A stretch of DNA of 64,000 bases from Anthoceros angustus (taxonomy: Eukaryota; Streptophyta; Anthocerotopsida; Anthocerotales; Anthocerotaceae). The notes beneath the pieces were generated by a model. It saw only the letters and a program-made list of their open reading frames with translations, had not been told where the DNA came from and did no database searches. Location: the NCBI GenBank assembly GCA_010909165.1, contig MU008209.1:1-64000 (forward strand), read 5' to 3'. Position numbers and translations under genes: made by a program. Shown one piece after another: positions 45,065-55,972 of this stretch (position 1 is the first letter of the stretch; every line of letters starts with the position of its first letter).

Positions 45065-48000
45065 TTATGAAGGAGCCCGAATAGTATCCAAAATATCTTT
45101 CCGTGGGTCCACCCGATTTATCAGAACAAACAGTCTCTCACCCACAGCTGCACTCGCAGCATCCATGTGGCATTGAATCCCAACCTGCATGAGATACTGA
45201 GTTAGGGGCCAAGCTTGCGCCAACATCTCAGAACTTTGAACCTCCAAATTTGACAAGGGACAAGGTAAACCTCAGTCAAAAGCACCACTAGATCTTGATC
45301 TTTCCCTATTCGTAAGACCAGTGCCTCATGCCGGGTGTGCCTCGGCAGTCTTCGTAAAAATTCCAGTGTCCAATACCGTTTGGCAGAACTCTGTAACCTT
45401 TTAGCTTCTCTGATGGCCGTAGTCGACATCACAACTGTTGCTTCTATCTCAGCACCTTTGAGAAGTGGGGCCTCTCCTCTCAATACAGCCTTAATCTGCA
45501 AAGAGTGTTGTTGGGAATTGGCGTCAGGTCTCCAACAGAAGACGCATGCAAAAAAATGGCATTTTCAACGTGAAGGGCTCACCTGATAGTGTGCTATAAG
45601 ATCACCGTATCGACGGATAGGAGATGTCACCTGTACATACCCAGGAAGACCCAGGGACGCATGCGGTAGAGGTTTGTTATAATTCACCTCCGCCCTGCCA
45701 ATGAACCGGAGTAGAGCCATTGCTCGACAGGGCCCCTCAGGCAGACTCTCAATTTCACCCTTTGGGATCTCCCGTGCAGCCTGTCCCCTGTATGGCAAAG
45801 GCAGGCCAAATTTTTCTCCAAAACTTGCAGCAACCTCTCCACAAAGAATCATCATCTCGGTTACCAGCTGATGAGCTGGGAGGGAGTGATCGACCACTCT
45901 GAGGTGAATGACAGGTTCTGGTTTGTGTGCATCTATTACCTTTACATGAGTCTCAGGAAGATCTACATCTACTGAACCCTGCACAAAGTGTATCACGTCA
46001 GTACCAAGCAGACAAGACAGAAATAACTAGTGCAGACTGAGTGACCTCTTGTAGAAATACAAGTATTCAGAGACACGTCCAGCACCTAAATATTAACCTA
46101 CACTGTTCTTCCGCCAATTGTTCCGCATAACAGCTGCTTCTGCCAGCAGATAGAGTTCTTGTTCCTCATCCACACTCAATGAAAGCAGCTCCGTTACACT
46201 CTCATAGGACATTTTGTATGTGGGACATACCACCGAGTTTACCACGTCATAATCTGCAATACTTTTGATGACAACCAGCAATTTATAGATCAAACAGTTC
46301 GCCTGCTCACAATCTTGATGCTCGTCATCACAAGAAAATCAATGGAAGACAATGACAGGAAAATGGATAGTACCTTCCATCCTCTCGGAGAATGATTCTG
46401 AAGGTAAGTGCAGGGCATTCCCTTCCTTGGACAAGACTCATGCAACCGGCAGCGAGATTCATAGGGAACATAGGGATTGTTTCAGTTGGGAGGTAGATTG
46501 AAGTAGATCTGTACCTAGCTTCCCTGCCACACAGAGGCATCAGAGACCAAGCAGGTCACTACACAGCTACTACTTCTATTTTGCCAAAGAACTTAAGCAG
46601 ACCTGGTTAGAGGATGATCATGAGGAAGCCAGCGAGTTGGATCAGCAACATGTATCCAGACCTGGAGTCTGCCATCTGGCAACCTTGTTGCGCTTAACCC
46701 ATCATCTATCTGCAGCACAATATGCAACCTGATGATCCAAAAAAAACAAATTACAACTAGACTCTTTATGCAATGACCAAGAGCAAGAGTGTGCACCTCA
46801 ACTGTGTCCTCAGAGTCAATGGTGTAGACTTTCAGGTGCCGCAAATCCACTCGCTTGGCCTGTAAAAGGCAATAGTTTTCAACTGCTTGTTCATTGCAAG
46901 ATGTTTAGTTTTCTGAAGTCATGTGCCACAGACCTTATACTACACCAGTAAGAACCAATCCATCATTCCAGTTTCAAAGACAACTTTCAGAGGAAGCCAT
47001 ACATTCTACTTACCACATCTTGGTCGGGACAGTCCTCCTCTGCGATCAAATCAGCAGCTGCAACAAGCTGGTCCGAGAATTTCACTCGAGTAGGTCCTTT
47101 GAGGAGCTCAAGATTCACATGCACAGGGAAGATACCCATGCCTACAAGCAAATCAACAGCAGATGCAGGTGTTCGAGACAATCCTACAGCTCCCAGAACC
47201 TGACATACATATTCCCCAAGAATCAGCCTTCGAGACATTCAGGTAAAGGATCTGCATGTCCATGGAATGCGCAAACAAATGGATACCGGCAAGGAAACAC
47301 ATTGCACAAAAGTGTTAGGTTACCTCCTCTGCTATTTTCTTTTGGGCGCCTGAAAGCGTACTGCTCTGTAGAGCAAAGGACTTTAGAGCTTCGTTGTATG
47401 TCTGGCATCCTTGGTTTGAACTCCATTTTGCAGGTACCATTTTGCAGTCCAGAGGTTGTTCCAAGACAGCCTTGATTGATGTTACGTGCTCCATGAACTG
47501 ACGGTGGTGAGCTTCTTCTGCAAGTTTCTGCTCCAGTAGCTGACTCACCTGTCATTGCAAGATTTATCGACTTCAGCACAGGAAGGACACACAGGAAGGG
47601 CACATCCCGTGGACGGCAAGGAAAGAAAACACAACAAAGTAATGTGACCTGGTTGGACGCCAAAGGAGATCAATGGCTTACATTTTTCTAGTCTACATCT
47701 TATATGCAGATAAAAGATGGCCACACCTCTGAGGAAGACCGAGGCTCATAGAGAGACAAAAAGCCTTTCTGCTTGCACCGGAAGAAAACTTGACTTGATG
47801 ATAACATGCGGTGGGCTGCATAGCATTCTGCTGGGTTTGCTCCAACATAGAGAATCTGTCGAGTGCACAAAGAAATCAATCAGAGTCTAGCAGTAGGATA
47901 CAGAGACAAGACCATAATCCAGCGTAGAAACTCACCAGGGCAAGGTCTTTTGCCGAAATCGTGGTTTGTCGGGCTAAGATTTCCTCCCATGCAACCTCCA

Positions 48001-49358
48001 GTAATGAATGATCCTGTTGATTTACATATAAGCATTCCTTCAAATCTCACTGGCTTGTAGACCAGATACATGTCAGGTGCAGAGGAACATTTTTCCTGTG
48101 AACCATGAAAAGGGATCCACCAAGCTGAATTCAAAAGAAAGATCACTTGCCTCCAATCCTTCAACTTGATCCACAAAAGAACAAATCCTGGAGGGCTGAA
48201 AGTTTTCCACCCCAGGAACAATGAAAGTTATTTGCTGCGGTCTCACGACAGATGTGTTCCCAAACTGTGGTGGGGAAAGAACATGGAATTTTCAGCTGAG
48301 CTACGGCTAAAAGTTTGACAAAAAAACAGTATGGCCAGGCTGCAAGCAACTGGGGGAGAAAAAGCTTGCAGACAAACCTGATCTTCCACTATCCAGTTCT
48401 TCTTTCCATCTCGTTTCTGGACTACTGCCAGCATTGTCCTCCCATGTTCTTTATCAAACTCCAGCAAAGCTCCCTCTTTCAGGAGCTCTGAAGACTTTGA
48501 GGCTATCACTGCTTCATTTACGACGGCCTTCCTGGTAACGGCCAGTAACGTCAATTCATGTACAAAAAATAACCTCCAGTGTCAAGGCTCATCACAGGGC
48601 TACATAATTCTTGGAACTGACATATCAGCCAGAGCAAATTGACTGCAAAATCAACTGAGTAAAGGGACCATCTACCTACAAGTCGTCCTTCCCACTTGAA
48701 TAGTCTCCACGTCAGCAGAACGCAGCCTTTGAAGAAAATATTTCACGTCCTTCGTGTTTCGAGGACGAAGAGGCAGAATGGAGGAAGAGCAAAACGATAT
48801 TCTGTTCCGCATGCCATGACTTGAATCTGCCGCGGCAAAACTCAAAGAATCCAGTTTCAAGCTCCAATTCCGAGAAGTGAGCCTACGATAAGCAGAACAC
48901 ACGACAGCATCTAATTTCTTCGACCTGCGCCCATCCAACATATCTGAAGCGCATTTTCCTGCCCCAGCCATCTCCACCTCCTGTTTTCTTCCTCCAGATA
49001 GTGGACACTCTACGCCGGTGTCCTGGTGATGACATCCTACAGGCGGGGAATTACCTTGAATTTTCTGGCACCTTATAGACCCTGGCACCTGGCCTCCACT
49101 CGCCGCCTTCCCTAGCGTCAACATTGTTTGAGGCTCCCAAGCGAACCTGGTAAAAATCTTCAACCCGGCAGATTGAGGTGGCTGCACTACCACAGCCTGG
49201 AACATGGTGGCAAAACGGGGCAGACTTGGTCCGTACTCACCACACGCTACTGCAGGATCAGCGGACAGACTGCCTGAGCATCTTCCCTGTCCATGTATTG
49301 CATTGCCTCTTCTCACAGGACCTCGCAAAGCCGAGAGATAATGGAGATTTGGCATCAC
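45065..49358 (-). CDS. RNR1: plastid/mitochondrial RNase II/R family exoribonuclease (RNR1-like), about 14 exons
   Basis: The minus-strand exons assemble in order. The first exon (49,358 to about 48,680) looks like a transit peptide. Then come AVVQKRDGKKNWIVEDQ (48.5), VVRPQQITFIVPGVENF (48.2), LLEVAWEEILARQTTIS (48.0), ANPAECYAAHRMLSS (47.8), a helical segment (47.55-47.32) and GAVGLSRTPASAVDLL (47.2). The catalytic SEDTVE/IDDGLSATRLPDGR pair follows (46.8, 46.7), with SIYLPTETIPMFPMNLA (46.5), the RNB-domain end GYVQVTSPIRRYGDLIAHYQ (45.6) and an S1-like tail to RAPS. The aspartates of the RNase II site and the SPIRRYxD motif are present. Family members degrade RNA 3'-5' and mature organelle rRNA. 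No frame damage seen; exon edges are mostly approximate. It diverges from TRM10. Confidence 0.85.
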
Positions 49359-49521
49359 AAGTTACAAAAACCGCATGAGCCCCGTCCTACATCTACGCAC
49401 GGGGGGGGTGTTAATCTGTGGGTTGCGGGAATAGGATCGTTAGATTGTTTGTTCGTCCCAATCACCTTGAGCCCTAACCCTGCCCGATCACTGCCATAGC
49501 TGGGCTCAGATTGAGGGGATT
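49359..49521. promoter_or_regulatory. short bidirectional promoter region, RNR1 / TRM10
   Basis: Only 163 bp separate the two start codons, which point away from each other, so both 5' UTRs and promoters must lie here or inside the genes. It contains a run of nine Gs near 49,401; no TATA box is obvious. Confidence 0.45.
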
Positions 49522-50853
49522 ATGGTGACCGAGGTCGCGGGAGGAGTGGTCGTCGGGTCACACGGTGTGGAGCTGGAAGGTGTGGGCAAGGAGATAGGCA
49601 CAGCGGAAGAGACGCAGGACGGGCCCAACGGTCAGGATGGAGGTGAAGGGGATCCAGTGGCTGCACTCACAGTCGATGGCAAGGGCCCGCGACAAGAGGA
49701 AGAGGTCGCCGCTGCTTCTGAGTCGCCAAAACCTCTATCCAAGAATGCCCAGAAGAATCTGCTGAAGATGGAACGGTATATGGAACGGAAATTGCAAAGA
49801 AAGGCTTTCGAGAAGGGACGAAGGCATGAGCAGACTGCGAAGAAACGGGAAGAATGGCACGCCAAACAAGCCAGCCTGACGGAGGAAGAGAAGGAACAAG
49901 CGTTGCAAGAGAGATTGGCTCTGAGGTCTGCTCGGAAGTCGGATGACAAGCAGCGGAAGGAAAAGCTGCAGCAGGCTATGCAGACAGGCCAGAACTTGGT
50001 TCTGGACCTCGAGTTCTGTGAGCTGATGAAGCCTCATGAGGTCACCAGCTTGATTCAGCAGGTATTCGTGGTGTACTCTGTATCTCAGCTGATTTGTTCA
50101 CCATGTCTGTTTAGCACTTCCGATCTCGATTGCCTCACTGTAGTAGTGTTCTTCCAGGTCATGTATTCCTACTCTGCGAACGGAAAATCCGAGTCTCCAA
50201 CGCGGCTATCTCTAACAGGTTGCAAAGGCGAGATAAGAAAGCAGCTGGAAAGGGTGTCGGGATTCGATAATTGGCTTCTTCACAAGGAGGAGAATTCGTA
50301 CATGGAAGTGTTTAAGGAGCGGGAAGGGGATCTTGTGTATTTGACAGCAGACTCGGAGCATGTCCTGGATGCCCTTGACGACTCGAAAATCTACATCATC
50401 GGAGGACTGGTGGACCGAAACAGGTATTACGCTGGTTGGTGCTTCTCATTTGTGACCTCACAGTCGATTGTACTTGGCACGGCTCTCAGTCGTAACCGCA
50501 CTGCAGGTGGAAAGGAACGACGTTAGACAAGGCCAAGAAGCAGGGAATTGCTACAGCCAAGCTGCCCATAGGAGAACATTTGAAGATGCTCGGCTCTCAG
50601 GTCAGGACGTCTCTTTTCTGTGCCGTCTGCATGCACCGTCGCGTGGGAACTGGAAATTTCAGAACACTGAGCCAGCCCTATTGTCTCGATCCTCAAACAG
50701 GTGCTCACTGTGAACCAAGTTGTGGAGATAATCCTAAGGTACTTGGAGCTGAAGGACTGGACAAATGCACTTCTCAAGGTTATCCCTCCCAGGAAGAGAG
50801 GTGCCGAGGATGGCGGCAGCTTGCAAGGCAAAGGTAGACGATCTTGTTCCTAG
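49522..50853 (+). CDS. TRM10: tRNA (guanine-9-N1)-methyltransferase, TRM10 family
   Basis: Four exons can be placed: 49,522-50,061, 50,158-50,423, 50,507-50,600 and 50,701-50,853 (1053 nt, 350 residues). All introns are GT-AG, 83-100 bp long. After an acidic start, a basic coiled region (KNAQKNLLKMERYMERKLQR) precedes the SPOUT methyltransferase domain. The domain shows LVLDLEFCELMKPHEVTSL, LTADSEHVLDALDDSKIYII, GGLVDRNRWKGTTLDKAKKQ, GIATAKLPIGEHLKM and TVNQVVEIILRYLELKDW. The family makes m1G (or m1A) at position 9 of tRNA using SAM; eukaryotic cytosolic members act in the nucleus or cytoplasm. The length fits plant TRM10. It is intact and divergent from RNR1, and its stop lies close to the PPR gene end. 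Confidence 0.92.
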
Positions 50854-50915
50854 TGAACTGCAGAGGGGTGATGTTTTTGGCGAATTAAGGTAGACAATTT
50901 TGTTCCGAGTGCAAA

Positions 50916-53045
50916 TCAGAGGTGGACGATTAAGTCCCGCACGAAGTTAACTTCGGCATTTTCATGCAATTTTACTCTAGGTCGGCCCTTACAACTGCAA
51001 CAACCATCTGCGAATAAATGCACGCAGTACCCATCCCTTACGACAATGTCTCTCCGTTTGAGCCTTGACATGACCTCCGTGGAACTGTGGCAATCGCTGC
51101 ACATGCGTGGATTCCTTGTTACCACCAGAGGTGTCCCACTCGGAGTGTTCAAGAGACCAAACGCCAGAGCTAGCTTCTCGGCATGCCCACAAAGCGCATC
51201 TTCCTTTTCCTTCTCACACAGTGGCTTTTAACACCATCTTTGTGTGAGGTAGGTGGCCTCGTTCATGCTTCAGACGTGCATTCGTGCTCTCTACCTTAAG
51301 CGCGATATCCTCTCGCGTTTCTCCTACCAGAAAACTATGTACCTGCTTATTCACCTCAATGCTCGCCACTGCAGGTTTCTTGCTAGCCCCTGCTGCCCTT
51401 CTCTGTGTTTCAATCCTGTCTGCATCGCTCCACCTACCTGCATCTGCATAGGCATTGGCCCTGAGCACATAGGCGGGAGCCTCCTGGGGTTCCAGCCTGA
51501 AAATGCTTTCAAAACATCACGTCGCCCTCTCTATATCCCCGTGACTTTTGCAGGCATTCAACAAAGACGTCAATCCCACAACGTTATTTTGGCCCTCACA
51601 TGATAATAGCATCTTCTCTGCCTCATCTAAACGGCCTGCACGCCCGAGAAGATCAATCATGCAATTGTAATGCTCAGTAGTAGGTTTGATGCCATGCTGT
51701 TCAGCCATGGAATCAAAGTGCGTGCGACCCTCGTGGACTAGTCCCTCATGGCTGCATGCTGCTAGAAGGCAAGTCAACGTAGCACCATCAGGCTGAATAC
51801 CGGCAACTAACATCTCCTCAAAACAAGCTAGTGCTCTCTGACCATCATCACAAGCACCATACCCAGATATCAGGGCATTCCATGTCACCACACTCTGTGT
51901 TCATGCTGTCCAAAACCTGGCGTGCATTTTGCAGTTCCCCACATTTTGCATAAATGTCCACCAGGCAGGTGCTTGACACTACGTCATCCAGCAGTCCTCT
52001 GTCCACAATCAGCGAGTGCAGCTCCCTGCCCTTCTGTAAGGCACAAGTGCTTGCACAGGCCTTCAGAAGGCAAGCAAGAGTAACATGGTTAGCCAAAATA
52101 AGGCCTCTTTGCTCCATTTGTTCATAAACAACGAGCGCCTCTTGGCCGAGTCCTTGTTGTGCATACCCCGCAATCAGCGCCGTCCATGTCACCACATTCT
52201 TTGTGGCCATGCCGTCAAAAACCCGGCGTGCTTCTTTCAGTTCACCACATTTTGCATACATGTTCACCAGGCACGTGCCCAGCACTACGTTATCCAGCAG
52301 TCCTCTTTCCACGATTTTTGAGTGCAGCTGCCTGCCTTTCTGTTAAGCACTAGTACTTGCACAGGCCTTCAGAAGGCAAGCAAATATAAAATCGTCAGCC
52401 AAAAGGGGACCCTCCTCCTCCATTTGCCCATACATAGCAAGAGCCTCACGTCTGAGCCCTTGCTGGGCATACCCAGCAATCAGAGCGGTCCATGTCACCA
52501 CATCCTTTGTCACCATGCTGGCGAGCATCTTTCAGTTCGCCACATTTTGCATACATGTCCACCGAGCAGTTGCCAACAAACAAGTTAGAAGGAATACTAC
52601 TCTGCACCACATCACAATGCACAAGTCCGCGGCTAATGCACAAGCTTGAAGTGCAGCTACAAAGACGTGAGCATCTGCCTTCACTCCTGAACTACGCATC
52701 TCATGGTACAGCCGTATGGCCTCATTAGGATTCGCATGCTTAGCATATGCAGAAATAATGGAAAACCACATGAAGACATTTGGTTTGCGAACCCTGGTGA
52801 ACACATCCATGGCCTCCTGCAGCCTACCTCCACCTGCATACACGCGCAAGATGTGATTCCCCAAGTATGCATTCCACTCGTTCCCAAGTTTGACGGTGAG
52901 GTCATGAACTCGTCGCCCCACAACAGATCCTTCTTAGCTGCACACAGTTTAAGCACGGTGTACAACAGAGACTCAGAAACAGTAGAACCTGTCCGAGCCA
53001 AAGATTCCAGGGCTGCAACGGCCTCAAAAAGCTTCCCCTGTTGAC
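50916..53045 (-). pseudogene. PPR protein of the DYW:KP subclass (frameshifted)
   Basis: Frames on the minus strand carry successive PPR motifs (VHDLTVKLGNEWNAYLGNH, MYAKCGELKEARRVFDGM, VVTWTALIAGYAQQGLGQEA and so on). An E-region (CMIDLLGRAGRLDEAEKML, then YVLRANAYADAGRWSDAD) follows. The box reads KKPAVASIEVNKQVHSFLVG, a KPAxA in place of PG. Then come HAEKLALAFGLLNTP (HxE site), CSDCHSSTEVMSRLKRRDIV and a tail CCSCKGRP with about 24 more residues. KPAxA plus a GRP end defines DYW:KP, linked to U-to-C editing in chloroplasts and mitochondria. Breaks: an extra A in AAAA (51,233), a 2-base loss near 51,895, an 11-base loss near 52,520, shifts near 52,640 and 52,920, and a TAA near 52,335. No start codon found. 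It is a pseudogene unless these are sequence errors. Confidence 0.8.
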
Positions 53046-53200
53046 ATAGCTTGCGCGGAAAAAATCTTCTTATTTTTCAAATTTCTTCTTCTTTATTACA
53101 AGCGATTTGCGTCTTTAAAGTAATTTATGCTTTTTGTCTTGTTCAGCAACAAGAGAATTTTGAGCTTCCTTAGCTAGCATTTTCTTATTTTTGGACCCGT
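53046..53200. other. short AT-rich gap upstream of the PPR locus
   Basis: The PPR frame stays open to about 53,080 but contains no Met. I see no promoter element, and this may be where the gene was truncated. Confidence 0.4.
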
Positions 53201-53480
53201 TTGGATGTCCCAGCATTTTTTGCCTTCTTCTATTGTAATGGCGGTAGAAGTGGCTTGTACAATGAGGCCCTTTTTACCTTCTTCTATTCTAGTGGTGGAA
53301 GAGGTAGCTACCTATGCATCAAGGCCTTTTTTGGCTTCTTCACGTGTAATGGCATTGGAAGTAGCCCATGCAGCAAAGCCCTTTTTGCATTCTTCTACTA
53401 TAATGGCAATAGAAATAGCCTTTGCAACAAGGCCTTTTTTGCCTCTTCTACTTCACTGGCTTGTAGGCGGACCCCAAGCA
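53200..53480. repeat. about 57-bp tandem repeat, four to five units, coding-like on the minus strand
   Basis: Units containing ccttcttctattgtaatggc and a aaggcc-type end repeat with a period near 57 bp. On the minus strand they read as about 18-19-residue units (EEAKKGLVAKAISIAI, EECKKGFAAWATSNAI, EEAKKGL). One stop lies inside. This looks like a decayed repeat-protein exon; the family is not recognised. Confidence 0.55.
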
Positions 53481-54540
53481 GTTGTGTCGTAAGGGCGAGC
53501 TGGGCTTAAAGTGAGGTTAGAGTAGGAGTATGATGATTTGAGTTGGGATTGAGTGTGTGGATGCTGTGGATTGTTGAGTAGAGGGGTAGAGATTAGGAGT
53601 TCGAAGAAGGCCCACGTCAGAGCCTAAGGGAGGGGTCCCAAATCTATATCAAATCAAGGCTGGAAGCTAGGCCAAGATCTCAAAATTGCACAGGCAGTGA
53701 TGTTGCAACGTAGCATGGGGGTTCCCTATGCCAACAGCAGACTGACCTATCCCTATAGAGCATGGACCTACGACGGTAGGTGTTGTTGTAGGAAACTGAC
53801 GGAGCAGCGCGAGGAGGTGTGGCTGCTGCCTGGTTGTGAGTTGAGAATGCCCGAGTTTGTGTGAGGGGGTTTGGATTTGTGAGGAGGTACGAGCTTGTGT
53901 CTTGGAAGCTGGGTTTCATGTTAAACAGAAGTCTCATGGGACGAAACCTATTATACGTAGCGACAGTGGGATAAGTGTGGCCACTAGAGGGTAGCCTTGG
54001 GGGTCTCAAGGTTCATTCCCTCCACAGACCTTCCAAAAAACGAAGTTAGAAACAAAACAACAAAAAAACACTTCACAAAAATCCAAAAAAGATTGGAACC
54101 CTCATTCACAACCCAATTAAAAATCAAAAAACAAAAAAATCACAAAATAACCACCCAAAAAAGAAGCTAGAAACAAAACAACCAAAAACCCTCACAAAAA
54201 TTCGAAAGGACACTAGAACCTTGAGCTACGACCCAACCCAAAAGGGAAAAAAAAAGAGAAATAACTTCAAGCCCTAAGCGCCAAAGTTGCCAAGGCTGCC
54301 CCCTGGAGCTCACACCCTCAGGCACGGGCAGCTCGCTTTGGCCCTAGGCCTCGCGCCACATCGTTCCAGCCGATAGCCTCGTAATCGCGAAGCTTGCCCT
54401 CGCACACAAAGGCCGCGCTACGCCCCGACGCCTTCCAAAACTCCTGCCTCCTCCGCGCGCCGCCGCCGCCACTTCAGGGTTTGCCCTGAGCTCCACAACA
54501 CGTCGCATGCCCTTGCCCACAGCTTCTCTAACTCCTTAAG
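53481..54540. other. stretch without a recognised gene
   Basis: A minus-strand frame of 109 residues (54,009-53,680) contains QTRAFSTHNQAAATPPR and another of 67 residues ends at 54,418. Neither is recognised. Poly-A-rich sequence (54.03-54.27 kb, caaaaaaaca words) and a GC-rich block follow. Confidence 0.35.
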
Positions 54541-54554
54541 CTTACACCCATCTT

Positions 54555-54865
54555 CTCCTTCTTGGGGCGATGTTTCTGATTGTAGCACTTTTGTAGTGGG
54601 AACCTCTAAGACATATGGCAATACTTCTTCTCATGGGTCCTCTTCTCAGGAGGAGAGGACCCCTTATGATGATGTTTCTAATTAGAGCGATTTTATTGTG
54701 CAAGACCTCCTGACATATGATAAAGATCCTCCTCGGGGGAAGAGGACCCCTTGCGATCATGTTTCGAATTGGAGTAAATTTGTAGTGCAAAACCTCCATA
54801 CATATGACATTACTCCCCGACCAGAAATGACTCCTTGAGATGATATTTGGGATTGGAGAAAGATA
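54555..54865 (+). pseudogene. remnant of a repeat protein, about 87-bp units
   Basis: Three to four imperfect units read DDVSNWSDFIVQDLLTYD, HVSNWSKFVVQNLHTYD and DDIWDWRKIIVLPH, each followed by a P-R-x-x-TP turn. The unit is about 29 residues. Stops (TAG in NxS, TGA in TPx) interrupt the frame. It continues into a 68-residue frame (54,879-55,085, EQDLAANHKHLAILDKELPE). No family is recognised. Confidence 0.45.
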
Positions 54866-55089
54866 ATCGTTCTACCTCATGTCTGTGACTCCATTGCAAC
54901 TTTCAGTACAAGGTTACATCGACAATTGGCAACCTAGGACCTCAAATGAGCAAGACTTGGCTGCTAATCACAAACATTTGGCAATTCTCGACAAAGAGCT
55001 CCCTGAACATGTTTGCATACCATGCACATATGGTGGACATAGCCTAGATGTAATGAAGTATGTGAAGGCTAGGAACATGGAGTAATTTT

Positions 55090-55920
55090 AGATGAAACTT
55101 GTCCATATCATTAGGGTGGGTGTCACCAAAATCCTCATGGCCAGCGTAATGCCTTAACATATAAGGTTGATTTCAAGTAGTTCCGAGACTTGAGCATCCC
55201 AATGATGAAAAAGCTTGTGAGATACAAATCGGTCGTGGTATCTATTAATTGTGAATAAGATGAGTTTGACTATCATCCCCACCACGAATCTTGAAAAGCT
55301 TATTTCGGTATGACAGGGACCCGGGCTGTGGAGGTGAGGGATCTGCCATTGGCACACAAGTGCATGTAGACGAAGTCAAGCTCTCAAACCATTGCAGTAA
55401 TGGACAAAGTCAAGCGCCCAAACCACCGTAGTATTGAACGAAGTCAAGCTGTGAACCTGAATATTTCCTATAGAACACTATTAGCTCTTTGCCTCAAACA
55501 ATGTGAATGTTGAAGGGGACATATCTTCTAGAAGGGGGTTTCAACCTCATTCCACTTGAAAGAAACATTGAAAAACAATTAAAGTGATAAGCTGGAACTA
55601 GAAACTTCTACAATGACATAATGAAACTAGCTCTTAAATAAGAATCCTATATGTAAATACATAATGCATCTTGAAGCAAAAACATTTCTGTGTTACTACA
55701 ACAAAATATGTATGGAAGAGAAGTCGCATAAAACTATGTGGGTTCCCATTTTGTTAGATAAGCGACTGCGCCATTATGGATTGCGAGCTTTACGAAACTC
55801 TACTACGTAAGTAAGTTTACTGAAGTAAAATAAAACGAGGAACAGGTGATGCAATCCACATGAGGACTATGTTCAACCGTTGGCCACCCACACACTTGCA
55901 CACATCCGAAACATGGACAA
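55090..55920. other. stretch without a recognised gene
   Basis: AT-rich; aagtcaagc-type words recur at 55,373, 55,406 and 55,440 (a unit of about 33 bp repeated three times). No coding sequence is supported. Confidence 0.4.
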
Positions 55921-55972
55921 TTGGACGGAGCCACTTGTTGCCATGTAATGTGGCACTTTTGCCACGTCTCAT

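Noticed and set aside
46987-47475. 184-residue plus-strand frame inside RNR1
   Set aside because: It runs across RNR1 exons and introns on the other strand and shows no recognised domain.
48100-48190. GC-AG intron in RNR1 (gag/gcaagtga)
   Set aside because: A GT donor a little upstream (caa/gttgaag) also keeps frame, so the unusual donor is not needed.
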